A stretch of 64,000 nucleotides of DNA, taken from Paragordius varius. Lineage: Eukaryota; Nematomorpha. The notes beneath the pieces are model-generated. The model was not told the origin of the DNA, made no database searches, and saw only the letters and a list, made by a program, of their open reading frames with translations. The translations under genes were made by a program, and so were the position numbers. This document shows, one piece after another, positions 26,501 to 41,415 of the stretch. Position 1 is the stretch's first letter; the number at the start of each line of letters is the position of its first letter. The stretch is taken from the NCBI GenBank assembly GCA_964247055.1, contig OZ176050.1, forward strand, positions 7,812,001-7,876,000. The letters are read 5' to 3'.

Positions 26501-29500
26501 TATTGTAAAACATATATTTTATCTATATAAGTAATTTTATTTTCATAATGTGTAGTCTGGATCTCATGGAAATCTTATTTACCTTCGAACATATCAAGGA
26601 ACCCTTAACAAAGGTGATTTCGTCTACAATACTCGAACGCAAAAAAGGTAAAGAAAAATATTTATTTAAAAATATCTTTATGTTAGGATTATTTATGTCA
26701 GTTTACCCGATTTTCCGTCTCATTTTAAATGGTTTTTATATTACCCTTTTTTTCCACAAATAGGCATAAACTATTTGGTTTTCCAAAAGATAAATTTAAC
26801 TATACTTTACATAAGTAAAGAATTTATACAATTTTTTTTGCAAAAATTTACCTTTATACGACAAAGCTGGTATTTTTGAATGTATAATATAAATTTTTAA
26901 TTTGTGTGCGATCGTGTCGTTATTTTGACAAAAAGAGGTTCATTTGTTTTTATTTAATTTAATTGATTAGGTTCAAAGTTACGCGTTTGGTAAAATTGCA
27001 CAGTGATGAGTTGGAAGAAATGAATTGCATTGAAGCTGGTGATATTTGCGCACTTTTTGGTGGACAATCATCCTCATCGAATATACAAACAGGTTTACTA
27101 AAAAAATTAAATGAGTATTCTTTTTAAAATACGATTTGCTATTGTTAAATTTACTTTGGAAAATCATTATATCTATCGAAATTAATATGTCAGCATATAA
27201 ATGTCATGTGCAATAATCAATTTTATTCAAATTTTTAAAATTCTTATTTAGGTGACACACTTGTTAAACCCGTGAATGACTCAAATGTTGAAAATTCATC
27301 CGATAACAGTGTTTTGAAATGGAGTATGGAAAGTATGTTTGTTCCCGAACCGGTTATAAGCATGTCTATCAAACCTGATACCTCGGGTTCGATTATTTTT
27401 ATTCCCAAATTAATTTATCATATTAAATTATTTTTTTAAAATATTATATTTATCCTATTATTTATAATCTTAATAGGTGATAAAAACTTGACAAAAACTG
27501 AAAATAGTAAAAATTTGGAGGCTTTTGGTAAAGCAATAACAAGGTTTGCCCGAGAAGATCCAACTTTTCGAATAATATTTGACCAAGAAAATCAAGAAAC
27601 TCTAGTCCAAGGCATGGGTGAATTGCATCTTGAAATATATAAACAAGTAAATAATTTACGTTTTATTATATATGGAATAATTCAGCAAAAATAATATAAA
27701 TTTATTATAATATTTCGATTACTACAAGTAATCTTTGTCAAACGTAAAAATAAATTAAAATATAAACTAAAATTTAAATTATAAAGTAAAAATATATAGT
27801 GTGATTGTATTATTATAATAATACAATCACACTTCAGCGTAAACAATATCCAATTAAGTTTTAGTTTTAAATGAATAAAATTTCAGCAATTTTTGTAAAT
27901 AAAATTAATGTAAAAACATTTTATTTAAACATTTTACAGTAATAATATAATTTTTAACATTTAACAATTAAATCTTGATATAATTTCAACCTAAATTATA
28001 TTAAATTCAGTAAAACATATTTTTTAAATATTTAAAATTTCATAGAATATTATTTATAAAATTATTTATCAACATATTTCAAATATATAATTGTTTTGTT
28101 TTAAGATTTATATTCTGCATTTTTTGCCAATATCTTTTATTTAGGTTTTTATAAATATTAATTCTTATTGAATAATATTGTAGCGAATGGAACGAGAATA
28201 CAATGTTAAATGTATTATGGGGGCACCTAAGGTTGCTTTTCGCGAAACTATTGAATCCCCAATAGAGTAAATATTTTATAGAATTAATTTAGTTTATAAT
28301 ATCATTTGAAAAATTAATTTGAGATTAATTTACTAATATGCATAATATAATTATACAAATATTGAAATTATTATTATTTTAATATACCATTTACAGTTCA
28401 AATTCACCCTTAAACAATTCAAATTCATCCTTGAACAATTCAAATTCACCCTCGAACAATTCAAATTCACCCTAAAAATAAATTATGAAATTTCGGTCTA
28501 ATATAACTCATTATTAAAAAAAAATATATTTGTATGGCAAAGTTTATTATTTTTTCAGTATTATTTTGATTACATACAAAATTTCTTTTTTTAAAAATAT
28601 AAAAAAATATAGGTAATATATAATTTTAAAAAACACATAATTTATTTTTAGGGTGAATTTGAATTGTTTAAGGGTGAATTTGAATTGTTCAAGGGTGAAT
28701 TTGAATTGTTTAAGGTTGAATTTGAACTGTAAATGGTATATTTACACTACATTACCTTTTCACTTTTTGCCCTAGTTTACTTTTGAAGGTTGTTTTATTA
28801 TCCCATAGCTCGATTTTGTAAATCAACTATAGTTTTGAAAGTATTTTATTCAAGATTTAAATATCAAACATTGTTCTCATATATTAGATGAAAAACCTTT
28901 TTTTACAGTTTTGTGACTTCTAGAGTCTAAAATTGAGACAGCTCCGAACGATATACATGAACAACCAATATTAAAATTAAAATTCAATTTGCTACTAAAA
29001 TGTACAAAAGCTCTTAAAGTTAATTTTTTACATTTTCTAACCAAATATACATTTATTTGTCGGTTGAATTAGCAAATAGAAAAAAATGGCAGCAAAAAAT
29101 TTTGAGGTAAAAATTATTTTACAATATTACATTTTTAAAAAAAAATGTATCATGTGCCTAAATGGCTAAGGTAGTTTTATATCCCAGAGCGATTTATTTG
29201 AAAAAGGTAATGGAGTGTTAAAAATAATTATATCAATATTATTATATATTTTTGAAATTTTTACAGTATGTTTTAATGATGTATTTATCACAGATTTGAT
29301 TACTTACACAAAAAACAAACTGGTGGAGCAGGTCAATATGCTCGAGTTATTGGTGTTTTAGAAGTATATACCTAAAAATAAATTACCATTAAACTAAAAT
29401 ATTAAATAGCATTTACATAAATTATATGATTATCTTTCTTTGCTAGCCTCTTCCCCCCGAAAAATATGCCGTAAACGAATTCGTTGATAATACTGTCGGC

Positions 29501-30719
29501 ACAAATGTACCAAATCAATTTATATCATCTATAAAAAAGGTTTTGTCTCTTATTTAAACTAACCTAATATAGGGTTTTGAACAAATTTGTCACAAGGGTT
29601 CAATGACCGGACATCGCATATCTGGTGTCCGTTTCAATCTGCAAGATGGTATGATTTTTAAAATGTCATATATTATATAGAGTGTACTTTTTTAACTCTT
29701 AATAACGAGCTATTTGTGGATATTTATATTTATAAAATTGTTTGTGCAATATATGCCTAATATTAGGGAATCGAGCTGAATCATTTTAAAATGTTTTCCA
29801 TTTCTTGAAAAAACGGTTTTGAGAAAATGGTTTGGGTTTTATTATTTTTGGAAAAATGTTTTTGATAAGAGTTTACTTTCATTATCTTACGGTTAATATG
29901 CTAATTTTTTTCTGAAAAATCTAAAAACACATGCTATATGATATTAATAAAATTAAAACAATAGTTAAAATAAGGTTAATATTGTTATAAAATAAATTAA
30001 GGATAGATTAAATTTTTTTATAAACTATTAAGAACCACGCTTAAAAACGGTAATACCGGTTCTGAAATGTTTTGGTTTTAAAGTGATGGCTTAAGTTTTT
30101 AATTTTTTTGGAATAACTATTATTTTTTATATATTTAAATTTTTTGTTAGGGGACAATCATGTTGTAGATTCAAATGATATCGCTTTTGTTATGGCAACT
30201 ATTGGTGCTATCAAACAAAGTATATTTTAATAACCTTTTTATCCATTTCTTTTTATCAAAAAACTGCATACATATTTTTTGCGACTTATTTTATAAAAAA
30301 AATTTTATGACTTCTAGCTTATGAATATGGGACCTGGATCATAATTGAACCCATCATGAATGTCGAAATATCGGTGCCCAATGAATTTCAAGGAATTATA
30401 ATGCCTTTAATGACGCGAAAAAATGCAATTATTATTAATTCAAATCAATCTCTCTCCTATTACACATTAGTTTGCGAAGTATTGAAATAAAATTTATCAT
30501 CAAAAATTTTATAACTAATTATTTTATATTTTTACCTAGGTACCTCTGGACAATATGTTTGGTTTTGCTTCAGAACTAAGATCAATCACACAGGGAAAGG
30601 GTGAATTTACCATGGAATTTTGCAAATATGCTCCTGCTTTACCGGAAACACAAACAAAATTAGTTAAACTTTATCAAGATAATCAGCAACAATTGCGTGC
30701 AGAGAAAATGCGAAATTAA
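23594..30719 (+). CDS. GFM1: Mitochondrial translation elongation factor G1, 18 exons
   Basis: GTPase that drives tRNA-mRNA translocation on mitochondrial ribosomes. Exons: 23594-23782, 23809-23941, 24109-24313, 24693-24878, 25492-25634, 25994-26096, 26223-26298, 26556-26647, 26971-27092, 27252-27386, 27477-27646, 28184-28266, 29294-29363, 29447-29539, 29573-29648, 30151-30219, 30318-30478, 30540-30719. They sum to 2286 nt (761 aa; human 751). G1 AHIDSGKT, the switch-I RGIT, G3 DTPGHVD and G4 NKLD are intact, as are domain II, REDPTF of domain [18 protein letters not shown] of domain IV and a C-terminal domain ending MRN. The first 25 residues ([13 protein letters not shown]) are basic/hydrophobic and fit a mitochondrial presequence. 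Intron 1 is 26 nt and intron 14 is 33 nt; intron 12 (1027 nt) holds a foldback MITE. It diverges from MABP1 and converges on ARP1. Confidence 0.93.
28384..28740. mobile_element. Foldback MITE, family B copy 3 (most complete)
   Basis: A 357-bp near-palindrome in GFM1 intron 12. The left end ATACCATTTACAGTTCAAATTC is followed by four units of the AATTCAAATTCACCCTTGAAC minisatellite, and the right side has four inverted units ending TGTAAATGGTAT. The centre is AT-rich. This copy shows the family structure best. Confidence 0.85.
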
Positions 30720-31308
30720 TTAAAAATTTATTTTACATAAAATAAATGAAAATTATTTAAGAAATTGTTTAAACTTCATTTTAAATTTTTTAATTTTAAG
30801 TTAACTTGGCCTGGGAGAATCTAAACCTGGTTAAATTTCCATTTTATAACAAAGTTATGTTATTTTAGAAAATTTGTAGGTTAAACATTTTGCCAACTTT
30901 ATGTCAAATATTTTTATGGCGAAAAAGATAAATCTAAATTATATATTTTTGATATTGTTATCATGCTAATTTAAATTATTTTTTAAATTAAGCTACGAAA
31001 TATTGTTAACATATGCTCTCATAAACTTTGCATGAAGCCACGATTGTGACAAACTTTCTAAATCAGCATACACCAGTGTTCTAATAAACCTGTTGAAGAT
31101 AATCAAACCATTTTTAATTACTAACCGTTTGAAAGAGGTATTAATATTGGATTCATTACTGGCATTATATGAATATAAATTTTCACCTGCAAACTGATAC
31201 TAAGGCATGAGTTTATTAATTTTTAATGATAAATACAGACAGCATGATATATATATAAAAATTTGTATATAAAAATAAAAACGCCGATAATCACATGACA
31301 AAAAAGTA
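30720..31308. other. Convergent spacer between GFM1 and ARP1
   Basis: A 589-bp AT-rich spacer. An AATAAA at 30741-30746, 22 bp after the GFM1 stop, is a plausible polyadenylation signal. Nothing coding was recognised. Confidence 0.55.
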
Positions 31309-36112
<4,804 letters not shown>

Positions 36113-36194
36113 AGCTTGATTTTATAAAGCACATGGTAAAAGCATGATAATGAGCTTATGAACAAACACAGGTGTAAAAATTAAAACTTGATAA

Positions 36195-36890
36195 TCAATA
36201 TATTTATAATAATGGAAAGTGGTGGCTTTGTGATCTGTTTCCGAAAAACCGTTAGACCCAATCAAATCCAAACTTCGAAAAAATGTAATCTTTAATGAAT
36301 GCCATGACAATATCTTCGGCCTTTTTTTGAATTAGGTCCCCAGTTCGGGCCCACCCGGTGTAAAAAACGGTTTTTTTTGAAAAGAGAAGTCCACAAAAAT
36401 TGTGATTTTGAGACAATTTTTCAGAGAACGTGTTGGACCATTTAATTTCAAATATGATTTTTGTTTACTTATTTTCGATCGCGGCGAACATAGTCGGCTG
36501 GCTTTTTTAATTAAGGCCCTCTTTTTACCCGCTCCCCCCGTAAAATGCCATTTTTTTCAAAAGTCCATAAAAATAATTTTTTGAATCTATTTTCGCCAAA
36601 GGTAGGAGACCGTAAAAATTTAATAAGGATTCCACGTATTCCATGTTAAAAGGCAAAAATTTTAGTCAAGCTTTATATTGGCCTCTGGGTAGGGGGCTAG
36701 CCGCATACAACTGCGCCATCATATCGATACAGCATGCCTATGGGGCCAAATTTCACAAAGTTTATGAGACTATGTGAATCTTTTTAAAACTTCGTGCCGC
36801 ATAATAAAATTGCTTATAAAATCAAATATGCCCCCCCCCCCAGAACAAAGGACTTCCTCGGGCTGAGTAGCAGCAAGAGATTTACGCTAG
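36195..36890 (+). mobile_element. Non-autonomous Helitron, copy 2, next to the ARP1 start
   Basis: Begins TCAATATATTTATAATAATGG after an A and ends GAGATTTACGCTAG before a T. It is 696 bp and in inverted orientation to copy 1. An 11-nt C run (36831-36841) and a decayed subterminal hairpin precede the 3' end. Its 5' end lies 83 bp upstream of the ARP1 ATG, so it occupies the place of the ARP1 promoter or 5' UTR. From 36891 to 37228 there is only TA-rich spacer. Confidence 0.82.
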
Positions 36891-37228
36891 TATATATATA
36901 TATTTATATATATATATAAATAATTTATTTGGTAATAATTTTATTGATCACAAATAAATTAATTTTGTAAAATGACCGGTTTTTTGGCATATATATGTAC
37001 AAATGCAATCACATATAAAAAAATATTATTAATTAAATCTAACAGAATTCAATATAATTGAATATAAAATTAATAAAATATATACTTAAAAGCATATTTT
37101 TTGTGCTTTATCACTATAATATCTAAACTAACTATTCCTACAAATCAAACAAATCTTCAATACTATTAATAGTCGGTAATTATATTACGATAAAGATCCA
37201 TTTAAACTTTATTCAAAAGCAATAGCAT

Positions 37229-38785
37229 TTAAATATTTTTTGATTTATATTCTTTGATTAAGTTATAAGGGTCATACACTACATTATTGAGCAAGTATAA
37301 TTCAAGAGCACTAATGTCGGACACATCGTCGTTATAAGATGCACGGGAGACCATACGTGCAATGATTGGAAAATCTGGCACAGATTTTACCGTTTTCCAA
37401 TCAAACGATTTATGCCTTTCATAATAAATTGGTGGGAACATAATACTGGCACTAAAAGAGTATTTAGGTTCCATTGGCCGTGTTACATTTATACCGGATT
37501 CCTTTAATTTTACATCATGCGATGGACTGCGATAAAAATCTAAGATTGAGTAAAATGCTCGCGTAAATGCCGAAATATCTCCAAACAATCTATTATTGTT
37601 TTGGGTGTTTGGCGAGAAAGAGCGTCGAAAAATAATCATAAACTCGTTTTCTTTTACTGGATTTAAGTAGGGCAAAACTACGCAATTATGATTTGACGGA
37701 GCATCAATAATATTATAGGCATCACCAGTATAAGGGCATGGTGCAGCTAATCCAATTAGAACATAAATTTCAATTAACTTATTTATGTAAGCATTAAAAA
37801 TATGAGACAATTGCGATAATGAATCGCTATCGAAATTGGTTGGTATCTCAAAATCTGTAAATGGATAGGCATTCCTTTCATTGTAATTTTCAATGACTTT
37901 GGACATCAACCCCTGAATTTTACCATAATATTGATTTGGTGATAAAAATACATGAAGATGTGGATGTATTTGGCTGGCACCTCCTTTAGGAAATAAATCC
38001 CAAGAAACCATTGGAAACATGGCTTGAGGTATATTAGGTTTATGTGTGTTGTGATAAAATGCCGATTCAAAAAACCAAAGTTGAGCAAGATCCAGCATTG
38101 AATGGACTATACTGTAATTAAGGGCAAATGGGTCATGAACCCTAGATACAACTAAACCATGCCAACGGTCCAATTTAAACGCGTTTGAGAAAGAAAGTGC
38201 AAGGGTATTTGATAAACTTTTGTTCAATTCATCGAAAGCTGTGTTCGTTTCATGGTTACAAAAAGCACAAGTTGGTTGAGAAGTTTTAACCAAATCGCTC
38301 AAAAAGCTACGAGCCTTATTACTAGCTAAAATATCATGCGGTTTACGAAGACCACGGAGTATATTAAAAGTTGTGTGTTCTTCTGTAATCCTATTTATAA
38401 CATGAATCACTGGTTGATTGTAAAACTGATTGGAAAGTGTTCTGTAATTATATCTTGAAATTTTATTTCCAAAGAGTATATTAAATAATTTAGTGTGAAA
38501 TTTTGGAGAGATACGGTCATACAATTTGGTTTGTATATGAATGATTTCATAAAAACTTATAAAACTTTGATATAGTAGACAATTCTGATCTTTGGAATAA
38601 TCGTAAAAAAGAGCTAATTCTGATAAGGATGATGGTGAAATTAATGATACACATTTAACATGTTTAAAATTGTGGAATAAATTTGTATAATTTATCAAAA
38701 CGGATAATGTAAATATTAGAAAAATAAAAACGAGAAAAATTTTCTTTGATCGCACCCGCAAAAGATGTGTGCACCATTCAGGCAT
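37229..38785 (-). CDS. Membrane-anchored HIT/GalT-like protein, single exon
   Basis: 518 residues in one uninterrupted frame. Residues about 15-35 (FLVFIFLIFTLSVLI) form a membrane segment after a basic stretch (RVRSKK), suggesting a signal anchor. The C-terminal half resembles the HIT/galactose-1-phosphate uridylyltransferase fold: a CxxC pair (CAFC, near residue 170), WHGLVVSRVHDP, and GGASQIHPHLHVFLS near residue 270. The last contains the HxHxH triad of HIT nucleotide hydrolases/transferases, in which the middle His is the nucleophile. Substrate unknown; I do not recognise a named orthologue. The intronless structure contrasts with all neighbours and could reflect retroposition, but base composition is the same as nearby genes. 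The start codon is only 19 bp from that of CWC15, transcribed the other way. Confidence 0.75.
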   Translation of the reverse strand: MPEWCTHLLRVRSKKIFLVFIFLIFTLSVLINYTNLFHNFKHVKCVSLISPSSLSELALFYDYSKDQNCLLYQSFISFYEIIHIQTKLYDRISPKFHTKLFNILFGNKISRYNYRTLSNQFYNQPVIHVINRITEEHTTFNILRGLRKPHDILASNKARSFLSDLVKTSQPTCAFCNHETNTAFDELNKSLSNTLALSFSNAFKLDRWHGLVVSRVHDPFALNYSIVHSMLDLAQLWFFESAFYHNTHKPNIPQAMFPMVSWDLFPKGGASQIHPHLHVFLSPNQYYGKIQGLMSKVIENYNERNAYPFTDFEIPTNFDSDSLSQLSHIFNAYINKLIEIYVLIGLAAPCPYTGDAYNIIDAPSNHNCVVLPYLNPVKENEFMIIFRRSFSPNTQNNNRLFGDISAFTRAFYSILDFYRSPSHDVKLKESGINVTRPMEPKYSFSASIMFPPIYYERHKSFDWKTVKSVPDFPIIARMVSRASYNDDVSDISALELYLLNNVVYDPYNLIKEYKSKNI

Positions 38786-38804
38786 AAATTCAGTCGTTAA
38801 TAAA
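38786..38804. promoter_or_regulatory. 19-bp divergent gap between two start codons
   Basis: The HIT-like gene starts at 38785 on the minus strand and CWC15 at 38805 on the plus strand. Transcription of at least one gene must begin inside the coding sequence of the other, so the 5' UTRs must overlap. A shared promoter is inferred. Confidence 0.6.
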
Positions 38805-40614
38805 ATGACTACTGCTGCAAGACCAACTTGGGATACGGCTAAAGGTGGTGAAAATGATTTAAGTAAACTTACTAAACAATATTCCTCTCGTGATTTGCCA
38901 GCTCATACAAAATTAAAATACAGGTATTTTAATTTATTGATTTTAAGGCAACCGGGACAATCTACCCATTTAGATTTGACGAAGCGCAATTTAAAATTAG
39001 AATTAGAAGAAAAGGAAAAGAATAAAGAAAAGATCAACATCCAGCCAGTGAAAAAGATAAAATATGAACTGGCAAACTTGGATGCCGATGATCCTTTGGA
39101 TGAAGATGAGGTTAAAAATACTTTTGCTTTGCAAACAGCCATATTATTGGCTAAAGTATTTCCCATTGGTGTTAACAAAAAATTCTATTTTTAGGACATA
39201 GGATTTTTTATAACTATGTTTTGATTATCTATATACGATTTAACCAACATTCAATTAACTCTTTCGTTACGCACCAAATAAAAGATTACTATAACCACTT
39301 ATATGGTCCTTTACTTTGTGTCATTTTTTGTGATATCTTGGATAGACTAAATACAAATTGGCTTTCTCTTAATCTTAACTTTTTAAAAGCAATCTGTAAG
39401 GTAAGGTGCTTAAAAAATAATCCATTCACTATATTTGAATAGAAAAAAAATTTAACTTGCTTGCTTCTAACGTTAAATATCTATTGTAATTCTTAATTTA
39501 TTTACTCAACTAATTGTTGTAATTGCCAAATTTTATCGATATAGAATGATGAACAAGAGGACGATCAGGATGAAGACGAAGAAATGGCCGAGTTAATGGC
39601 TGAACTACAAAGAATCAAGAAAGAAAGGGCACTCGAGAATGCAAAAAAGGTTATAAAAAATATATCTATGTATAACTTAAAACCTTTTTAAAGGCATAAT
39701 TTACATTAAATATCGGAGAAAGTTATATCAACGTTTAATGACTGCGAACGGTCGCTAATCTTATTTTGTTTTGTATAAAATTTAGGTTTATTATTGAATT
39801 ACTGTGAAACACTAATAAGATAATTAATGCAATAATTTTACCTGAAAATATCAAATATTAGTATAATTTATTTTTTAAATATAAATCATCCAGGTTTTGG
39901 CAGGCAGTTTTTATTATTAAGCCTATACATGACTTATTTACTCTTAACTTAAAATAAATTGTAAAACAAAATGTTTAATTCAAAGCTGAAGTTGTCTATA
40001 ATTTTATGGAAATTTATTTGCCAATTATAATTACATTCTAACATTTTATAACGAAATTTCTTGAGCTATTTACAATATATTTTATTTTCGCGTTGACTTG
40101 TATGACATATTTTTAATCAAATGGACACATTGAAAGAATCATAATATATGGTGATTTAATAGACAAAATTTCAAATAGAGTTTTACAATTAAAAACTCAC
40201 TTATATGATAATCCTTAATTTTTATTTGCACTGGCCATATCAAATTTTATAACTTTATAAAACTTTGATATTTTTTTATTTTTTTGTGCTTTTAGGAAAT
40301 GGAATCAAAATTGGAACAAGAGAAAATTCGTACTGAAAATATTTTGAGTGGTAATCCTTTGTTAAATAATCAGCCTGGCTTTAAAGTCAAACGAAGGTAC
40401 CCATTTATTTGTCATATTATCCTAATATTTTTCAAGCTTACTAAAAAAAATATATTTAAAATTTATTTATTTTTTAAAAAAAATTAGATGGGACGATGAT
40501 GTAGTTTTTAAAAATTGTGCAAAAGGTGATGTCACAACCAAACCTAAACAATTTATTAACGATATTGTGAGATCCGATTTTCATCGAAGATTTATGGAAA
40601 AATATATTAAATAA
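38805..40614 (+). CDS. CWC15: Spliceosome-associated protein CWC15, 5 exons
   Basis: Component of the Prp19-related spliceosome complex in the nucleus. Exons: 38805-38923, 38948-39110, 39545-39649, 40296-40396, 40488-40614; total 615 nt, 204 residues (human 229). The N-terminus [15 protein letters not shown] and [16 protein letters not shown] match the family, followed by NLDADDPL, an acidic stretch, a coiled-coil-like EELMAEL..IKKER region, [30 protein letters not shown] and the end [11 protein letters not shown]. The start was set at the conserved MTTAARP rather than an ATG 12 codons upstream. Intron 1 is 24 nt, a multiple of three without an in-frame stop, so a retained form would add eight residues. 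An AATAAA overlaps the stop codon. Confidence 0.95.
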
Positions 40615-41415
40615 ATTGTATAATATAATATCAAAAATAAATTTTATATTTATTTTTATCATTATTGTGAATGAATTACAGAAGTTAAGGTAAAAAGGCT
40701 ATTTCTTTAGATACAACATTCTTCCAATACATGTATCTTGATCTAACAATCGTAGCTCTAATAACAAAATGAAAAAAATAAGAAATTAATATTGTAAAAT
40801 TTCATATTTTTTGAAACTATTAATATTTTACGCTAAAAATTATACGAAATCATAAGTGATATCTTCTATTTTATCAGCCACACTATTATATATATAAGGT
40901 TGTAAATTTCTGCCAACTATTATTTTGCAATCCCAAAATGCAAACAATACAAATAAAATGATTAATAAAACAAATAACAACTTTTTCTCAGAATATATTG
41001 TAATGTAAGCTCATAATAGGGTATTAACCGGATATAAACTCTTGGGCTTAAGTCATAAAATCAAAATTTCCAGTTATAAGTTAATTAAATCTTCTTATTA
41101 TTTAAAGACTAATTGGAACATATATACGATTGATAAAAAAAGATTGTGGAAAATAGTTGCGTGCATCATAATTCCAAGCTAAGAATATGGCCGCGCACAC
41201 CATATCGATTTTGAAAATCCGCTAATTTTTCAATTATAATAAAAGTTCTGAGTAAAAAAATATAAATGTTGTAGGATTTGTTTAAAAAAATGATTCCAAA
41301 AGTTTTCTAAATAAAGCACATAGCGGATAATCAATCTTTTTTAGTTATAATATTATACAGATTATTAAGAAAAATTATTTATATTTTTTAGCGATAAAAG
41401 TAAAAGGTTAATATG
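40615..41415. other. Convergent spacer between CWC15 and the Reeler gene
   Basis: About 800 bp of AT-rich sequence with no recognised gene or repeat. Confidence 0.5.

Noticed and set aside
37229-38785. Recent bacterial transfer as origin of the HIT-like gene
   Set aside because: Base composition and codon use look like the neighbours, it has a eukaryote-style signal anchor, and a lack of introns alone is not evidence of transfer.
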